64,000 nucleotides of DNA from Dama dama (lineage: Eukaryota; Chordata; Mammalia; Artiodactyla; Cervidae), in NCBI RefSeq assembly GCF_033118175.1, contig NC_083710.1, positions 43,245,501-43,309,500 of the forward strand, read 5' to 3'. Positions 33,341 to 43,820 of this stretch are shown one piece after another. Each line of letters opens with the position of its first letter. Within the stretch, counting starts at the first letter, position 1. The notes under the pieces are model-generated. The model ran no database searches. It was not told the origin of the DNA and was given only the letters and a program-made list of their open reading frames with translations. The translations under genes were made by a program, and so were the position numbers.

Positions 33341-35387
33341 CTTGTCAGCTAACAGAAGTGAGGTCATTTATGTAATATCTATTTAAATCAACTAACAACC
33401 ACTAGGGGAATATTGTAATTTGCAATTTTTATTTGTGATTAGGGAAACATTTGAAATGCCAGTAAGAAGTACATAACAATATATATTTCAAAGCATGTTA
33501 CTTTTAGATATTTTGCAAAATAAAATAATAAATATCTAAAAATGGATTCTTGCATAGGCACTGGGAAATAATATGTTTTCAAGCATTCTAGCCCTAACAC
33601 TTCAAGATTATTCCCATGCCTACTACAAATACTTTTATTTTGCATATTCTTAAATTCGTAACCACAAAACTGGGGTTGGGTTGAAAGAAAAACCTGTGTA
33701 TGTGAAATATGGGGAGGGAAATGCTGCCAGTGTTAGAGTTGGGTAAAAACTCTACCCAGCATGGTAGCTGGGTAGTTTTATAGCTTTAGCTAAGATAACC
33801 TTAAGCTATGCTTTCAAAATTCATGTCCTGTTCTTAATTTGGTTCTTGTCATATAATCTATTAAATCTATTAAACCTGTATGTATCACAATCCACTTTTA
33901 AAAGCAAATTTATACTTCTCTAAAACATAACTTACTGCTATATTACTTATTTGGACTCGAAAACCAAGTCACCAAATTCAAAAGCAAATAGTTTTCTGTC
34001 TCTATGGAACATTGGCTTCTCAGATATTCTCTTGGTGGCAATATAATTTTTCTGAAACTAACATTTATCTCATGTGCCAGAAAGAAATTTTAGTTAACAT
34101 TTTAAGAAATCTAAAAATAGTCTACTTTTCTCTAAATTGAAAATCTTGGTTGTCATCATATGCATTATATTTCCTAGTGTATTTCTTCTCCACAAACCAA
34201 ATGTTTCTGTCATGTCAGAATCTTGCCTGTTCTCAAATACCAGATGAATGGTGCAACAAAATTTGATAGTGCAGTTTCCAGATCAACTCAAGGAGTCCTC
34301 TCTATCTTTCCAAATTTGCCACATTCATTAAGGCCTGGCCCTGCTTTCCTCCACTGAAGAGAAGTGACATGCATGTCTGTTTCTGTGCTGTAAACTATTG
34401 TATTTACATTTTAATCCCACATAATATGGCATATAAATTCCCTAGAAATATTATGTATGTAGTAGGTAAGATTTTTTTCAGTGAGACTAACACTTGATAA
34501 ATATTTGTTCCATTTTTATTCCCTCAAAACATATCCACAAAGCTGGCTTAAATACAAGACATTGGCAACTACTCCTTCACCATGACACTAATGAATGTAA
34601 AAGATGTCCAGTGATGGGAGGACCTCATTCAAAAATAAATAAATATCATAAAACAAAATTGTGTTCATCAAAACGTCTGACAGAATATGTTCTATCTGCT
34701 TACACTATCCTAATTAAAGATAATTAACATTGGCCACATGAAGTTCTCAAAGTTTCTTCATTCTTATTTACAAACAGTTTACAAACTAACAACAACCTCA
34801 GATTATCTAGAGACTGATTTCCAACCTCCTTATCATGATATCAGCGTTCTTCAGTATCTGTGTAATATTAAACCCTTTTCCCCACTTTCCTCATCTTTTT
34901 TTTTTTTTCCTAAGCATAGTACATATAGTCAGTTGAGCAGGACTCCTCACTATCTCCAGAAGCTCTAGACAGAACTTCAGTTGATGCTGTGCCCTCTGCC
35001 TTGAAAGCACTTTATGTACATCTGCATCATCCCTAAGAGGTCCATATGATGCCACCTGCCACAGGAGAGTTCAGCTATTTCAACAGCTGAAAAAGATCCT
35101 TTATTCCCCTGTAAAAGTTGAACACAGAATCAGCTGCTTACAGACTTACACTGTGTTTTACTCATCTTATGATGCCACAGGTATATTGTCAGATGTATAA
35201 TCAGTGTTAATGAGGGTTTGTGTACTCGTTTGCTGAAAGAGTGTTTTCCAGTCTCAAGCACATAATGAATCTTAAACGCCTCTTCCTTTCATCCTCCAAC
35301 AAAATAGGCACATTTTACTTACAGACAGAGGATATACTAACTCAGCCTTTCCCAAACTGTATTCCATGAAACACTAGTCATATTATT
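33341..35387. other. 2 kb of unique sequence, no gene seen
   Basis: Hairpin-forming sequence occurs at 33735-33815 (arms ctacccagc/gctgggtag with a 6-nt loop, plus an alternative tagagtt/aactcta pairing). Otherwise unremarkable; a T run lies near 34896-34908. Confidence 0.5.
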
Positions 35388-35871
35388 TCAGTTCAGTTCA
35401 GTCACTCAGTCATGTCTGACTGTGACCCCATGGACTGCAGCACACCAGGCTTCCCTGTCCATCACCAACTCCCGGAGCTTGCTCAAACTCATGTCTGTCG
35501 AGTCAGTGATGCCATCCAATGATCTCAACCTCTGTCATCCCCTTCTCCTCCTGCTTTCAATCTTTCCCAGCATCAGGGTCTTTTCCAACGAGTCAGTTCT
35601 TCATATCAGGTGGCCAAAGTGTTAAGAGTTTCAGCTTCAGCATGAATCCATCCAATGAATATTCAGGACTGATTTCCTTTACTATTGACTGATTGGATCT
35701 CCTTGCAATCCAAGAGACTCTCAAGAGTCTTTTCTTACACCACAGTTCAAAAGCGTCAATTCTTTGGTGCTCAGCTTTCTTTATAGTCCAACGCTCACAT
35801 CCATACATGACTACTGGAAAAACCATAGCTTTGACTAAATGGACCTTTATTGGAAAAGTAATGTCTCTGTT

Positions 35872-36627
35872 TTTTTTGTTTTTTTTTTCTTTTAAACTAT
35901 TATTTTATTTTATTTTATTTTTTTTATTAGTTAGAGGCTAATTACTTCACAACATTTCAGTGGGTTTTGTCATACATTGATATGAATCAGCCATAGGTCT
36001 ACACACATTCCCCACCCCGATCCCCCCTCCCACCTCCCTCTCCACCCGATTCCTCTGGGTCTTCCCAGTGCACCAGGCCGGAGCACTTGTCTCGTGCATC
36101 CCACCCGGGCTGGTGATCTGCTTCACCATAGATAGTATACATGCTGTTCTTTTGAAATATCCCACCCTCACCTTCTCCCACAGAGTTCAAAAGTCTGTTC
36201 TGTATTTCTGTGTCTCTTTTTCTGTTTTGCATATAGGGTTATCATTACTATCTTTCTAAATTCCTTATATATGTGTTAGTATGCTGTAATGTTCTTTATC
36301 TTTCTGGCTTACTTCACTCTGTATAATAGGCTCCAGTTTCATCCATCTCATTAGGACTGGTTCAAATGAATTCTTTTTAATGGCTGAGTAATATTCCATG
36401 GTGTATATGTACCACAGCTTCCTTATCCATTCATCTGCTGATGGGCATCTAGGTTGCTTCCATGTCCTGGCTATTATGAACAATGCTGCAATGAACATTG
36501 GGGTGCACGTGTCTCTTTCAGATCTGGTTTCCTCAGTGTGTATGCCCAGAAGTGGGATTGCTGGGTCATATGGCAGTTCTATTTCCAGTTTTTTAAGAAA
36601 TCTCCACACTGTTTTCCATAGAGGCTG
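35872..36627 (-). mobile_element. Young L1 3'-end insertion
   Basis: Poly(T) at 35871-35932 is the inverted poly(A) tail. The ruminant L1 3' UTR ('cccgatcccccctcccacct') and the ORF2 end follow. An open frame of 134 codons (36265-36669, minus) encodes the ORF2 C-terminus with 'MFIAALFIIARTWKQPRCPS'; its first codons are BovB-derived. ctgtttttt is found at both edges (35867 and 36625), a probable TSD. Confidence 0.9.
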
Positions 36628-36702
36628 TTTTTTAATATGCTGTCTAGGTTGGTCATAACTTTTCTCCAAGAGATCTTCAAGATCAGGAGATTCCCATCTT
36701 CG

Positions 36703-37230
36703 AGAGATGGGAATACCAGACCACCTAACCTGCCTCTTGAGAAATCTATAGGCAGGTCAAGAAGCAACAGTTAGAACTGGACATGAACAGCAGACTAGTT
36801 TCAGATAGGGAAAGGAGTATTTCAAGGCTGTATATTGTCACCCTGCTTATTTAACTTATATGCGGAGTACATCATGAGAAATGCAGGGCTGGATGAAGCA
36901 CAGGCTGGAATCAAGATTTCCAGGAGAAACATCAATAACTTCAGATATGCAGATGATACCACTCTTATGGCAAAAAGCAAAGAAGAACTAAAGAGCCTCT
37001 TGATGAAATTGAAAGAAGAGAATGAAAAAATTGGCTTAAAACTCAGCATTCAGAAAACTAAGATCATGTCATCTTGTCCCATCGCTTCATGGCAAATAGA
37101 TTGGGAAACAATGGAAACAGTGACAGACTTTATATTTTGGGTCTCCAAAATCACTGCAGATGGTGACTGCAGCCAGGAAATTAAAAGACACTTGCTGCTT
37201 GGAAGAAAAGTCTTATCAGATGCCCCCTGA
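36703..37230 (+). pseudogene. BovB reverse-transcriptase core fragment (inverted half)
   Basis: A 131-codon open frame (36835-37227) preserves RT motifs: 'CILSPCLFNLYAEYIMRN', then 'NNFRYADDTTLMAKSKEEL' with intact YADD, and 'IGLKLSIQKTKIM'. Upstream at 36705-36830 the QGC-box region is shifted and carries stops. It lacks endonuclease and palm start, so it is not a functional enzyme. Confidence 0.85.
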
Positions 37231-37454
37231 AAAAAAGGTATTGTCATATGGGAGAGTAAGGAAAGAAAGAAACTTTTAAAGGGGTAACAAAATTCTCCAG
37301 GAAAGAAACCTTTATTACACCAACGGTTTTATTTGCTTGTTTTATTGTTGCTGCTTTTCTCTAGAACAACGTCTCTGGGGTTATAGTTTGGGAAGTGATT
37401 TTCCAGCTTTTGTAGAAGGCTAGATCCTTCTGTAACACAACTGCATGCTTATAC

Positions 37455-37680
37455 CTTAATCCATCCCCTTTCAAAACTGCTGCCCCTCTGCCTTGAAGGG
37501 TTTTGCTCCTAATTGACCACCTACTGAACTCCTAATCATCACTCAATATAGATCTTAAATATCACCCTCTATTGGGTCTTTTATTTGGCCTCTATCAGAA
37601 TTTAATTGCTTCCTTTGTGTTCTCACAGAACCTACAAAACAGTAGTCATCACAAGATTGCTCCTTATCTTATGCTTGTCC
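37455..37680 (+). repeat. Probable L2 LINE fragment
   Basis: 'tcttaaatatcaccctctat' and 'gaatttaattgcttcctttg' follow the L2 3'-UTR order. Weak and old. Confidence 0.4.
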
Positions 37681-37686
37681 CTGATT

Positions 37687-38308
37687 CTTTTTTTTTTTTT
37701 TTTTCATTTATTTTTATTAGTTGGAGGCTAATTACTTTACAATATTGTAGTGGGTTTTGTCATACATTGACATGAATCAGCCATGGATTTACATGTATTC
37801 CCCATCCCGATCCCCCCTCCCACCTCCCTCTCTACCCAATCCCTCTGACTCTTCCCAGTGCACCAGGCCCGAGCACTTGTCTCATGCATCCAACCTGGGC
37901 TGGGATCTGTTTCACCCTAGATAATATACATGTTTTGATGCTGTTCTCTCGAAATATCCCACCCTTGCCTTCTCCCACAGAGTCCAAAAGTCTGTTCTGT
38001 ATATCTGTGTCTCTTTTTCTGTTTTGCATATAGGGTTATCATTACCATCTTTCTAAATTCCTTATATATGTGTTAGTATGCTGTAATGTTCTTTATCTTT
38101 CTGGCTTACTTCACTCTGTATAATAGGCTCCAGTTTCATCCATCTCATTAGAACTGATTCAAATGAATTCTTTTTAATGGCTGAGTAATATTCCATGGTG
38201 TATATGTACCACAGCTTCCTTATCCATTCATCTGCTGATGGGCATCTAGGTTGCTTCCATGTCCTGGCTATTATAAACAGTGCTGCGATGAACATTGGGG
38301 TGCACGTT
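37687..38308 (-). mobile_element. Young L1 3'-end insertion
   Basis: Poly(T) at about 37688-37704, then the same 3' UTR and ORF2 end as the L1 at 35872. Similarity stops abruptly at 'ggggtgcacgt' (38308). The ORF2 C-terminal frame is open for about 75 L1 codons. It lies in direct orientation with the L1 1.8 kb to the left. Confidence 0.9.
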
Positions 38309-38614
38309 CTTAATTTATGTAAGTGCAATATCCTGCACTCACCTGGTAATCTAAATTGTTTGCAGTATTGGGCAACCACATGCAAAAGAATGAAAGTAGA
38401 CCACTATTTTACAATATACACAGAAAGCAATTCAAAGGGATTAAATACTTGAATATAAGACCTGAAGTCATAAACATTCTAGAAGAAAACACAGGTAGTA
38501 GGTTCTTTGACAATTGTCTTAGCAATATCTTTTTGGATATGTCTCCTAAGGAAAGGAAAGTGAAAGCAAAAATAAATGGGACTACATCACACTAAAATGT
38601 TTTTGCACAGAAAA

Positions 38615-38810
38615 GTGAAGTGAAAGTGAAAGTCCCTCAGTCATGTCTGACTCTTTGCGACCCTGTGGACTATATAATCCATGGAATTCTCCAGGCTAGA
38701 ATACTGGAGTGGGTAGCCTTTCCCTTCTCCAGGGACCCAACCCAGGGATCAAACCCAGGTCTCCCACATTGCAGGTAGATTCTTTACCAACTGAGCTATC
38801 AGGGAAGCCC
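38615..38810 (-). mobile_element. Bov-tA SINE
   Basis: Minus-strand head at the right ('gggcttccctgatagctcag'), body, and tail at the left ('gaagtgaaagtgaaagtccc' on the plus strand). It sits in the old L1 and is close to the consensus. Confidence 0.93.
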
Positions 38811-39399
38811 ATACCAAAGGAATCCCATCAACAAAATAAAAAGATAACCTACCAAATGATAGAAAATTTTTGTGAATCAAATATATAAGGGAGTAATACC
38901 CAAAAACTATAAAGAACAATTGCAAGCCAAAAACCAGAAAGGCAAACAACCCAATTAAAAAATAGGCAGAGGATCTGAATATACAGAAGACATACTGATG
39001 GTCAACAGGCACATGAAAAGATGTCCAACATCACTAATTATTAGGGGAATGCTAATCAAAACCACTATAAGACATTATCTCACATCCATTAGAATGGTTA
39101 TTACCAAAAAGGCAAGGAATAACAGGTGTTGGAGAGGATGTGGAGAAAACAGAACTTTTATACCCTACTGGTAAGAATGTAAATTGGTGTAACCCCTGTG
39201 GAAAACAGTATAGAGACTGCTCAAAACATTAAGAATAGAACTACGATATTATCCAGCAATTCCACTTTTGGGTATTTATCCAAATAACATTAAAACAATA
39301 ATGTGAAAAGACATATGTACCCTTATGCTCACTGCAGCATTATTTACAATAGCCAAGATAGAGACATCATCTAAGTGCCCATCAATGGATAAAGGGTAA

Positions 39400-39629
39400 A
39401 GAAGATGAAAGAAAGTGTTAATCATTCAGTTGTTCCAACACTCTGTGATCCCTTTGACTATAGCCCTCCGGGGTCCTCTGCCCATGGAATTCTCCAGGCA
39501 AGATCCTGGAGTGGGTTGCCATTTCCTTCTCCACGGGATCTTTCTGACCCAGGGAATGAATCTGAGTCTCCTGCATTGCAGATGGAGCTTTTATTGTCTG
39601 AGTCACCAAGGAAGCCCCAGAGAAGATGA
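39400..39629 (-). mobile_element. Bov-tA SINE with TSD
   Basis: Head at the right ('ggggcttccttggtgactca' on minus), tail at the left. agaagatga occurs at 39400-39408 and 39621-39629 and the L1 reading resumes on each side. Confidence 0.92.
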
Positions 39630-40075
39630 GGCATTTATATACTGGAATTGTATTTAGCCATAAAACAAAAATGAAATCTTGGCACTTCTGATAGTATGGA
39701 TGGGCTTTCAGTGTGTTATGCTAATTTAAATAAGTCAAATGAAGAAAGACAAATATTGTATGATTTCACTCATATGTGGAATATAAAGATTAAAAAACAA
39801 AACAAACACACAGATATAGAGAACAGAGTAGTGGTTACCAGAGGGGATGGGGTGGGGGAAGACAAAATGAGTAAAGGGGATCAAACATGTAATGCTAGAC
39901 AAAACTAAACATTTGGTGGGGAGAGAGATGTATTGTATAACAGAAGATAAAATATAATGTTGTGCACATGAAACATATAATATAAAACAATGTTACCACA
40001 CACACAAAAAATGTTTGCCATGTTGAAAGAATCTTGTGGATTACTCTGATTTTCTGCGGCTGTGTATTGGGAGAA

Positions 40076-40301
40076 AGGGTTAGTGGCTGTGTTGTGTTTA
40101 GTCGCTCAGTAGTGTCTGGCTCTTTGCAACTGCATGGACTGTAGCCCCCCAGGCTCCCCTGTCCATGGGGACCTTCCAGGCAAGAATACTAGAGTGGGTT
40201 GCGATGCCCTCCTCAGAGGAATCTTCCCAACCCAGGGTTCAAACTGAGGTTTCCACATTGCAGGTGGATTCTTTACCATCTGAGCCACCAGGGTTAGTGG
40301 C
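40076..40301 (-). mobile_element. Bov-tA SINE with 12-bp TSD
   Basis: Body on the plus strand reads 'gcatggactgtagccccccagg' in antisense order (first 20 shown: gcatggactgtagcccccca). The head is lost at its last few bases. agggttagtggc flanks it perfectly at 40076-40087 and 40290-40301. Confidence 0.92.
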
Positions 40302-41007
40302 AGTTATGCTGATTTGAAAGTAGGAAAAGGCAAAAGGAAATAGAGCCTAAGAAAGGATCCCAGAGTTAAACTGGCTTTCCTTCATTATAATACTTTTATT
40401 ATGCTACATTCTATTGGTAGTTGCCCAGACCATGTACATAATAAATACTACAGTAGATTGATCAGGTTTACGATGTTTTCCAGTCACCTGATAGAAAGGA
40501 TTCCTTTGAAGAAGGGGAGAAAAAATAAAGGAGATCTGCCACATCCATATAGTTGATAAAACTGTTCTTTCTCCATTCCCTTGTTTTTCATCTCTCAAAA
40601 CATTACTATCTGAAAGGAACAAAATTATTTTATGATAAGTTTTGTGAATTTAAAAAAATGACAGGTTACATGCTGTTTCTCTCAAAAACATTTTTTAAAA
40701 CATTTATATCCTTGCACTCTGTTGCTGCCTCTCTCAATAAATCTTTAGTGTCAGAAGATTATTTCTGGTTTACAAATTCGTATCAGCAATGCAACTGATT
40801 TAAATCTATCCCTTCTACCACTTTTCAGCCTATGGGCTAGCATTAGGTATGAAAATATCTCTCTTCTGATAGTACCTTCCCTGTACCACAATGTACCCTA
40901 CTTTTTCCATCCTTTGCCCCTCACTCTGCTGTTTCATTTGTCTACACTGTACTCCTCCCACAAGATTCTTTCCTGACTAGCGCTCTGGTCTCCTGACAGC
41001 ATATTTT
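40302..41007. other. Unique sequence, no gene seen
   Basis: Pyrimidine-rich from about 40860, possibly an old L2 remnant. No gene. Confidence 0.45.
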
Positions 41008-41187
41008 ACTATTTTCTTTTTTTTTTTTTTTTCAATGTCTCCTTTATTTATTTATTTTTTTTCCAGTGGGTTTTGTCATACATTGATATGAATCAGCCAT
41101 AGATTTACACATATTCCCCATCCCGATCCCCCCTCCCACCTCCCTCTCCACCCGATTCCTCTGGGTCTTCCCAGTGCACTATTTTCT
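41008..41187 (-). mobile_element. Very short (160-bp) young L1 insertion with TSD
   Basis: T-rich tract (inverted poly(A)) at 41018-41062 followed by only about 115 bp of the ruminant L1 3' UTR, ending at 'cttcccagtgc'. actattttct flanks it at 41008-41017 and 41178-41187. Severe 5' truncation is common for L1. Confidence 0.9.
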
Positions 41188-42629
41188 GATGCTATACTCA
41201 ACTCGCACGTCTCCCATGAGCCATTCTTTGAAATGTCAGCCTCAGTTTATCTCACCCTCCACTCATCTTCCACTATATGTGCCCCATCACAGCAGAGAGT
41301 TCAAACCAGGTTGCAGTATGTATGTGTAGGATATATCTCAACTCCTAGAAAACTTGGATATTGAGTTAAGAACTGGCTAAAATGTCTGTCCTCAAAGTGC
41401 TTAGGAAAATATCTACATATTGTAGGCAAGCAGTATGCTAACAGACATATGTTAAATTGAACATTTAAAAATATGCTTAATTAACTAGGCTTCTCTGAAG
41501 CAAATGCATCCTCTCACTTTTGAGCCATGACATTTTATAACAGCAATTTATGTTACATAATATTTCTAAGAATATACTTTCATTAAGGTCCAAGATGTTT
41601 CTTTTATTGGATATCATTTTAAAATATGAAGTTCCCGGGATCAACATTTAATGGAAAAGAAACTGGCAAGAAAGGAGAGAGAGTTCAATTAAAAATAGAG
41701 ATTATGCATTTATATTGCCAAACCAGTCAATATTCCAATTCACTAGCTGATATTACTGAACCCTAAGACGCTTTTAGTTATATCAAGGCTTTTTAGTCCC
41801 CTCATTGGTGAGAATAGTTCATTGCTCTTCTACAATTAATTTGAAGCATACAGGAAAAAAATGAAGGAATTGTAATAGCATAATCTGTTATAGCTTGTGA
41901 TAGCAAAAGGAGATTTCTGCTGGGCTTTGAGCACCATGGACCCAGAAATAGCTTATACTTCTTTTTCATAAGTCTTCTTTATCTAAGAGCTCATTTTTAT
42001 GTAAGGACATCCTGCTGGACCTTTTCCATTTCTTCCATATGTTCTATGTTCTACCATTCTAGGGTTCTCTTGGTATTATATCACACACCATTTTTTTTTC
42101 TTGGTGAAGTCCTTCAGCAGGGAAAACTTGGACATGGACTGATTTTCACATCACTTTGAAATGTTCAGCACAAACTTAAATATAAAAATCAAACCTGGTC
42201 TTCTTACTCTCTCTGTTCTGTTGATTCATTTGTTTTTGCTGGACCATTAAACTTATGAGAGGGACTAGTGTGTTCAGTTCTGTGTTTTTTAAAGTACAAA
42301 GATGTCACTGAGCCCAATCTCTGACCTGTGGTTTTCAGAGCATACATCCCAAAGTTTTTTCTCTCTCTGAGTGTTTACCAAGGGGGAGGGGAAAACTGGA
42401 AGAGAGGAAAGCGCCTCCCCCACTTGTGCATCCACAAAACATAAGCGGAATGAAAATCAGAGAGAGGTCTATGAGAATGCATCCAGGACCACATACATGT
42501 TCCCCAGTGTCCACAGCTGCGACCTCCACTCTGAACCTCCGGGGTCTTGATTCTAAGTGGCTGTGAAAAGCCTCTGAGGGGTCTGTGTTAGTGAGAGACC
42601 ATGAAAGCTGCCATCCCCAGCTGAGTGCG

Positions 42630-42669
42630 TCTCTGTTCAAATTGGGCTTATGCCCAGTTTGAACAGAGA
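42630..42669. repeat. Near-perfect 18-bp inverted repeat (hairpin)
   Basis: Left arm ctctgttcaaattgggc (42631-42647) and right arm gcccagtttgaacagag (42652-42668) are complementary except for one T/G pair, with a 4-nt spacer. One further T-A pair closes the outside. In RNA this gives an 18-bp stem with a single G-U wobble. It could be a short MITE relic, a microRNA-like foldback or a chance palindrome. Confidence 0.8.
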
Positions 42670-43123
42670 ATCAGTTACTTCCCTTGTTTCTAAGGGCACA
42701 TTTCTCTATACTTCCTCATGTGCAGGGGTGAACTGGAAACAATAATATTCATTTATAAAATAAATCATAGTGTTAATTATTATAAATGAATGTTTGTAAA
42801 TACCTAAACAGCACTGCGATATGGAAGTGTATGGGTATCTGAAGAGCCAGGCATTCTGGCCTCTTCTTAAGAAAGTACATATTTATTAGAAATTATTTAA
42901 CATTCAGGAGCTACAATCTTTAAATTCTATAGTGACACTTAGTATCTGGATATTCTCTGGTTTATGCATCCTGAGATACATATAGCCCTGTGATAGTATT
43001 GCTATCTTTATTCAGTGTAATCTTAAGGTAATTGAATATCCTCTGCTTCTGCTATTTCTTCTATCCTGTGTGCTATCTTCCTTTCTTTCTAACTCACCCA
43101 ACAAATATAGTAATACATGCACA

Positions 43124-43125
<2 letters not shown>

Positions 43126-43157
<32 letters not shown>
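43126..43157. repeat. (CA)n microsatellite
   Basis: About 15 CA units without interruption. Confidence 0.97.
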
Positions 43158-43475
43158 ATAATTCTGAACAATTCCTTAAATTATTCCAGAAATTTTTCTA
43201 GGCAATGCTTTGTTTTCGGAATTTGTTGCTTTGGAACTCCAGCACCAAATTCACAGCCTGGACCATGCCGTGTATTAGTGGATGTCTGGGCAGACATCCA
43301 ATAAAGCTGAGTAGCTCTGTATCATTAGTGGGATGATGGTATTTCAGCTCCTCTTCCTTTCATTCTTCTTTAGTTTACTATCAGTACCACTGAGCTTAAT
43401 GAACCAAACTGCCTGCTCATGCATTAAAAACAGAGAAGCACATTCTGCCACAGGAAAAAAAAAATGCTATGTTCT

Positions 43476-43820
43476 ACTTTCTATAGCAAGGAGATCTGAC
43501 CTGTCAATGCTAAAGGAAATCAGTCCTGAATAATCGTTGGAAGGACTGATGCTGAAGCTGAAACTCCAATACTTTGTCCACCTGATGTGAAGAACTGACC
43601 AATTGGAAAAGACCCTGATTCTGGGAAAGATTGAAAGTGGGAGGAGAAGGGGATGACAGAGGATGAGATGGTTGGATGGCATCACTGATACAATGGACAT
43701 GAGTTTGAGTAGGCTCCAGGAGTTAGTAATGGACAGGGAGGCCTGGTGTGCTGCAGTCTATGGGGTCGTAAAGAGTGGGACAGGACTGAGTGACAGAACT
43801 GAACTGAACTTTCTACAGCA
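43476..43820 (+). mobile_element. BovB 3'-end fragment with TSD
   Basis: About 320 bp of BovB 3' end, from 'ggagatctgacctgtcaatg' to the (GAACT)n tail. actttctatagca (43476-43488) and actttctacagca (43808-43820) flank it, differing at one base. Confidence 0.92.

Larger units (their letters stand above)
35388..37230. mobile_element. BovB LINE with 5' inversion, split by an L1
   Basis: The 3' part of a BovB lies on the minus strand at 35388-35871 and 36628-36663. The adjoining 5' part (RT core, 36703-37230) lies on the plus strand. The plus part ends at 'cttgctgcttggaagaaaag', which is where the minus part begins in a normal BovB. The two halves are therefore contiguous in BovB coordinates but head-to-head in the genome. 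The link between them (36660-36705) is a short AT/GC-mixed, partly self-complementary sequence. A young L1 (35875-36624) inserted into the minus half. Confidence 0.85.
38350..40012 (+). mobile_element. Old L1 (L1MA-like), 3' half, carrying two Bov-tA SINEs
   Basis: L1 ORF2 sequence starts near 'acatgcaaaagaatgaaagt' (38383) and continues through 'atttatccaaataacattaa' and 'caatagccaagatagagaca'. The 3' UTR ends at about 40012 ('caatgttaccacacacacaa'). Numerous stops show that it is old. Two Bov-tA elements on the opposite strand interrupt it at 38615-38810 and 39409-39620. Confidence 0.85.
41188..43475. other. 2.3 kb without a gene; GC-richer block at 42340-42700
   Basis: From 42340 to 42700 the composition becomes GC-richer with several CpGs, ending in a strong hairpin (listed separately). 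The minus-strand frame at 42335-42640 (101 codons) has no recognisable domain. A (CA)n microsatellite lies at 43126-43157. Confidence 0.5.

Noticed and set aside
42335..42640. 101-codon open frame on the minus strand in a GC-richer block
   Set aside because: Likely a by-product of composition; low-complexity serine/leucine-rich end and no recognised domain.
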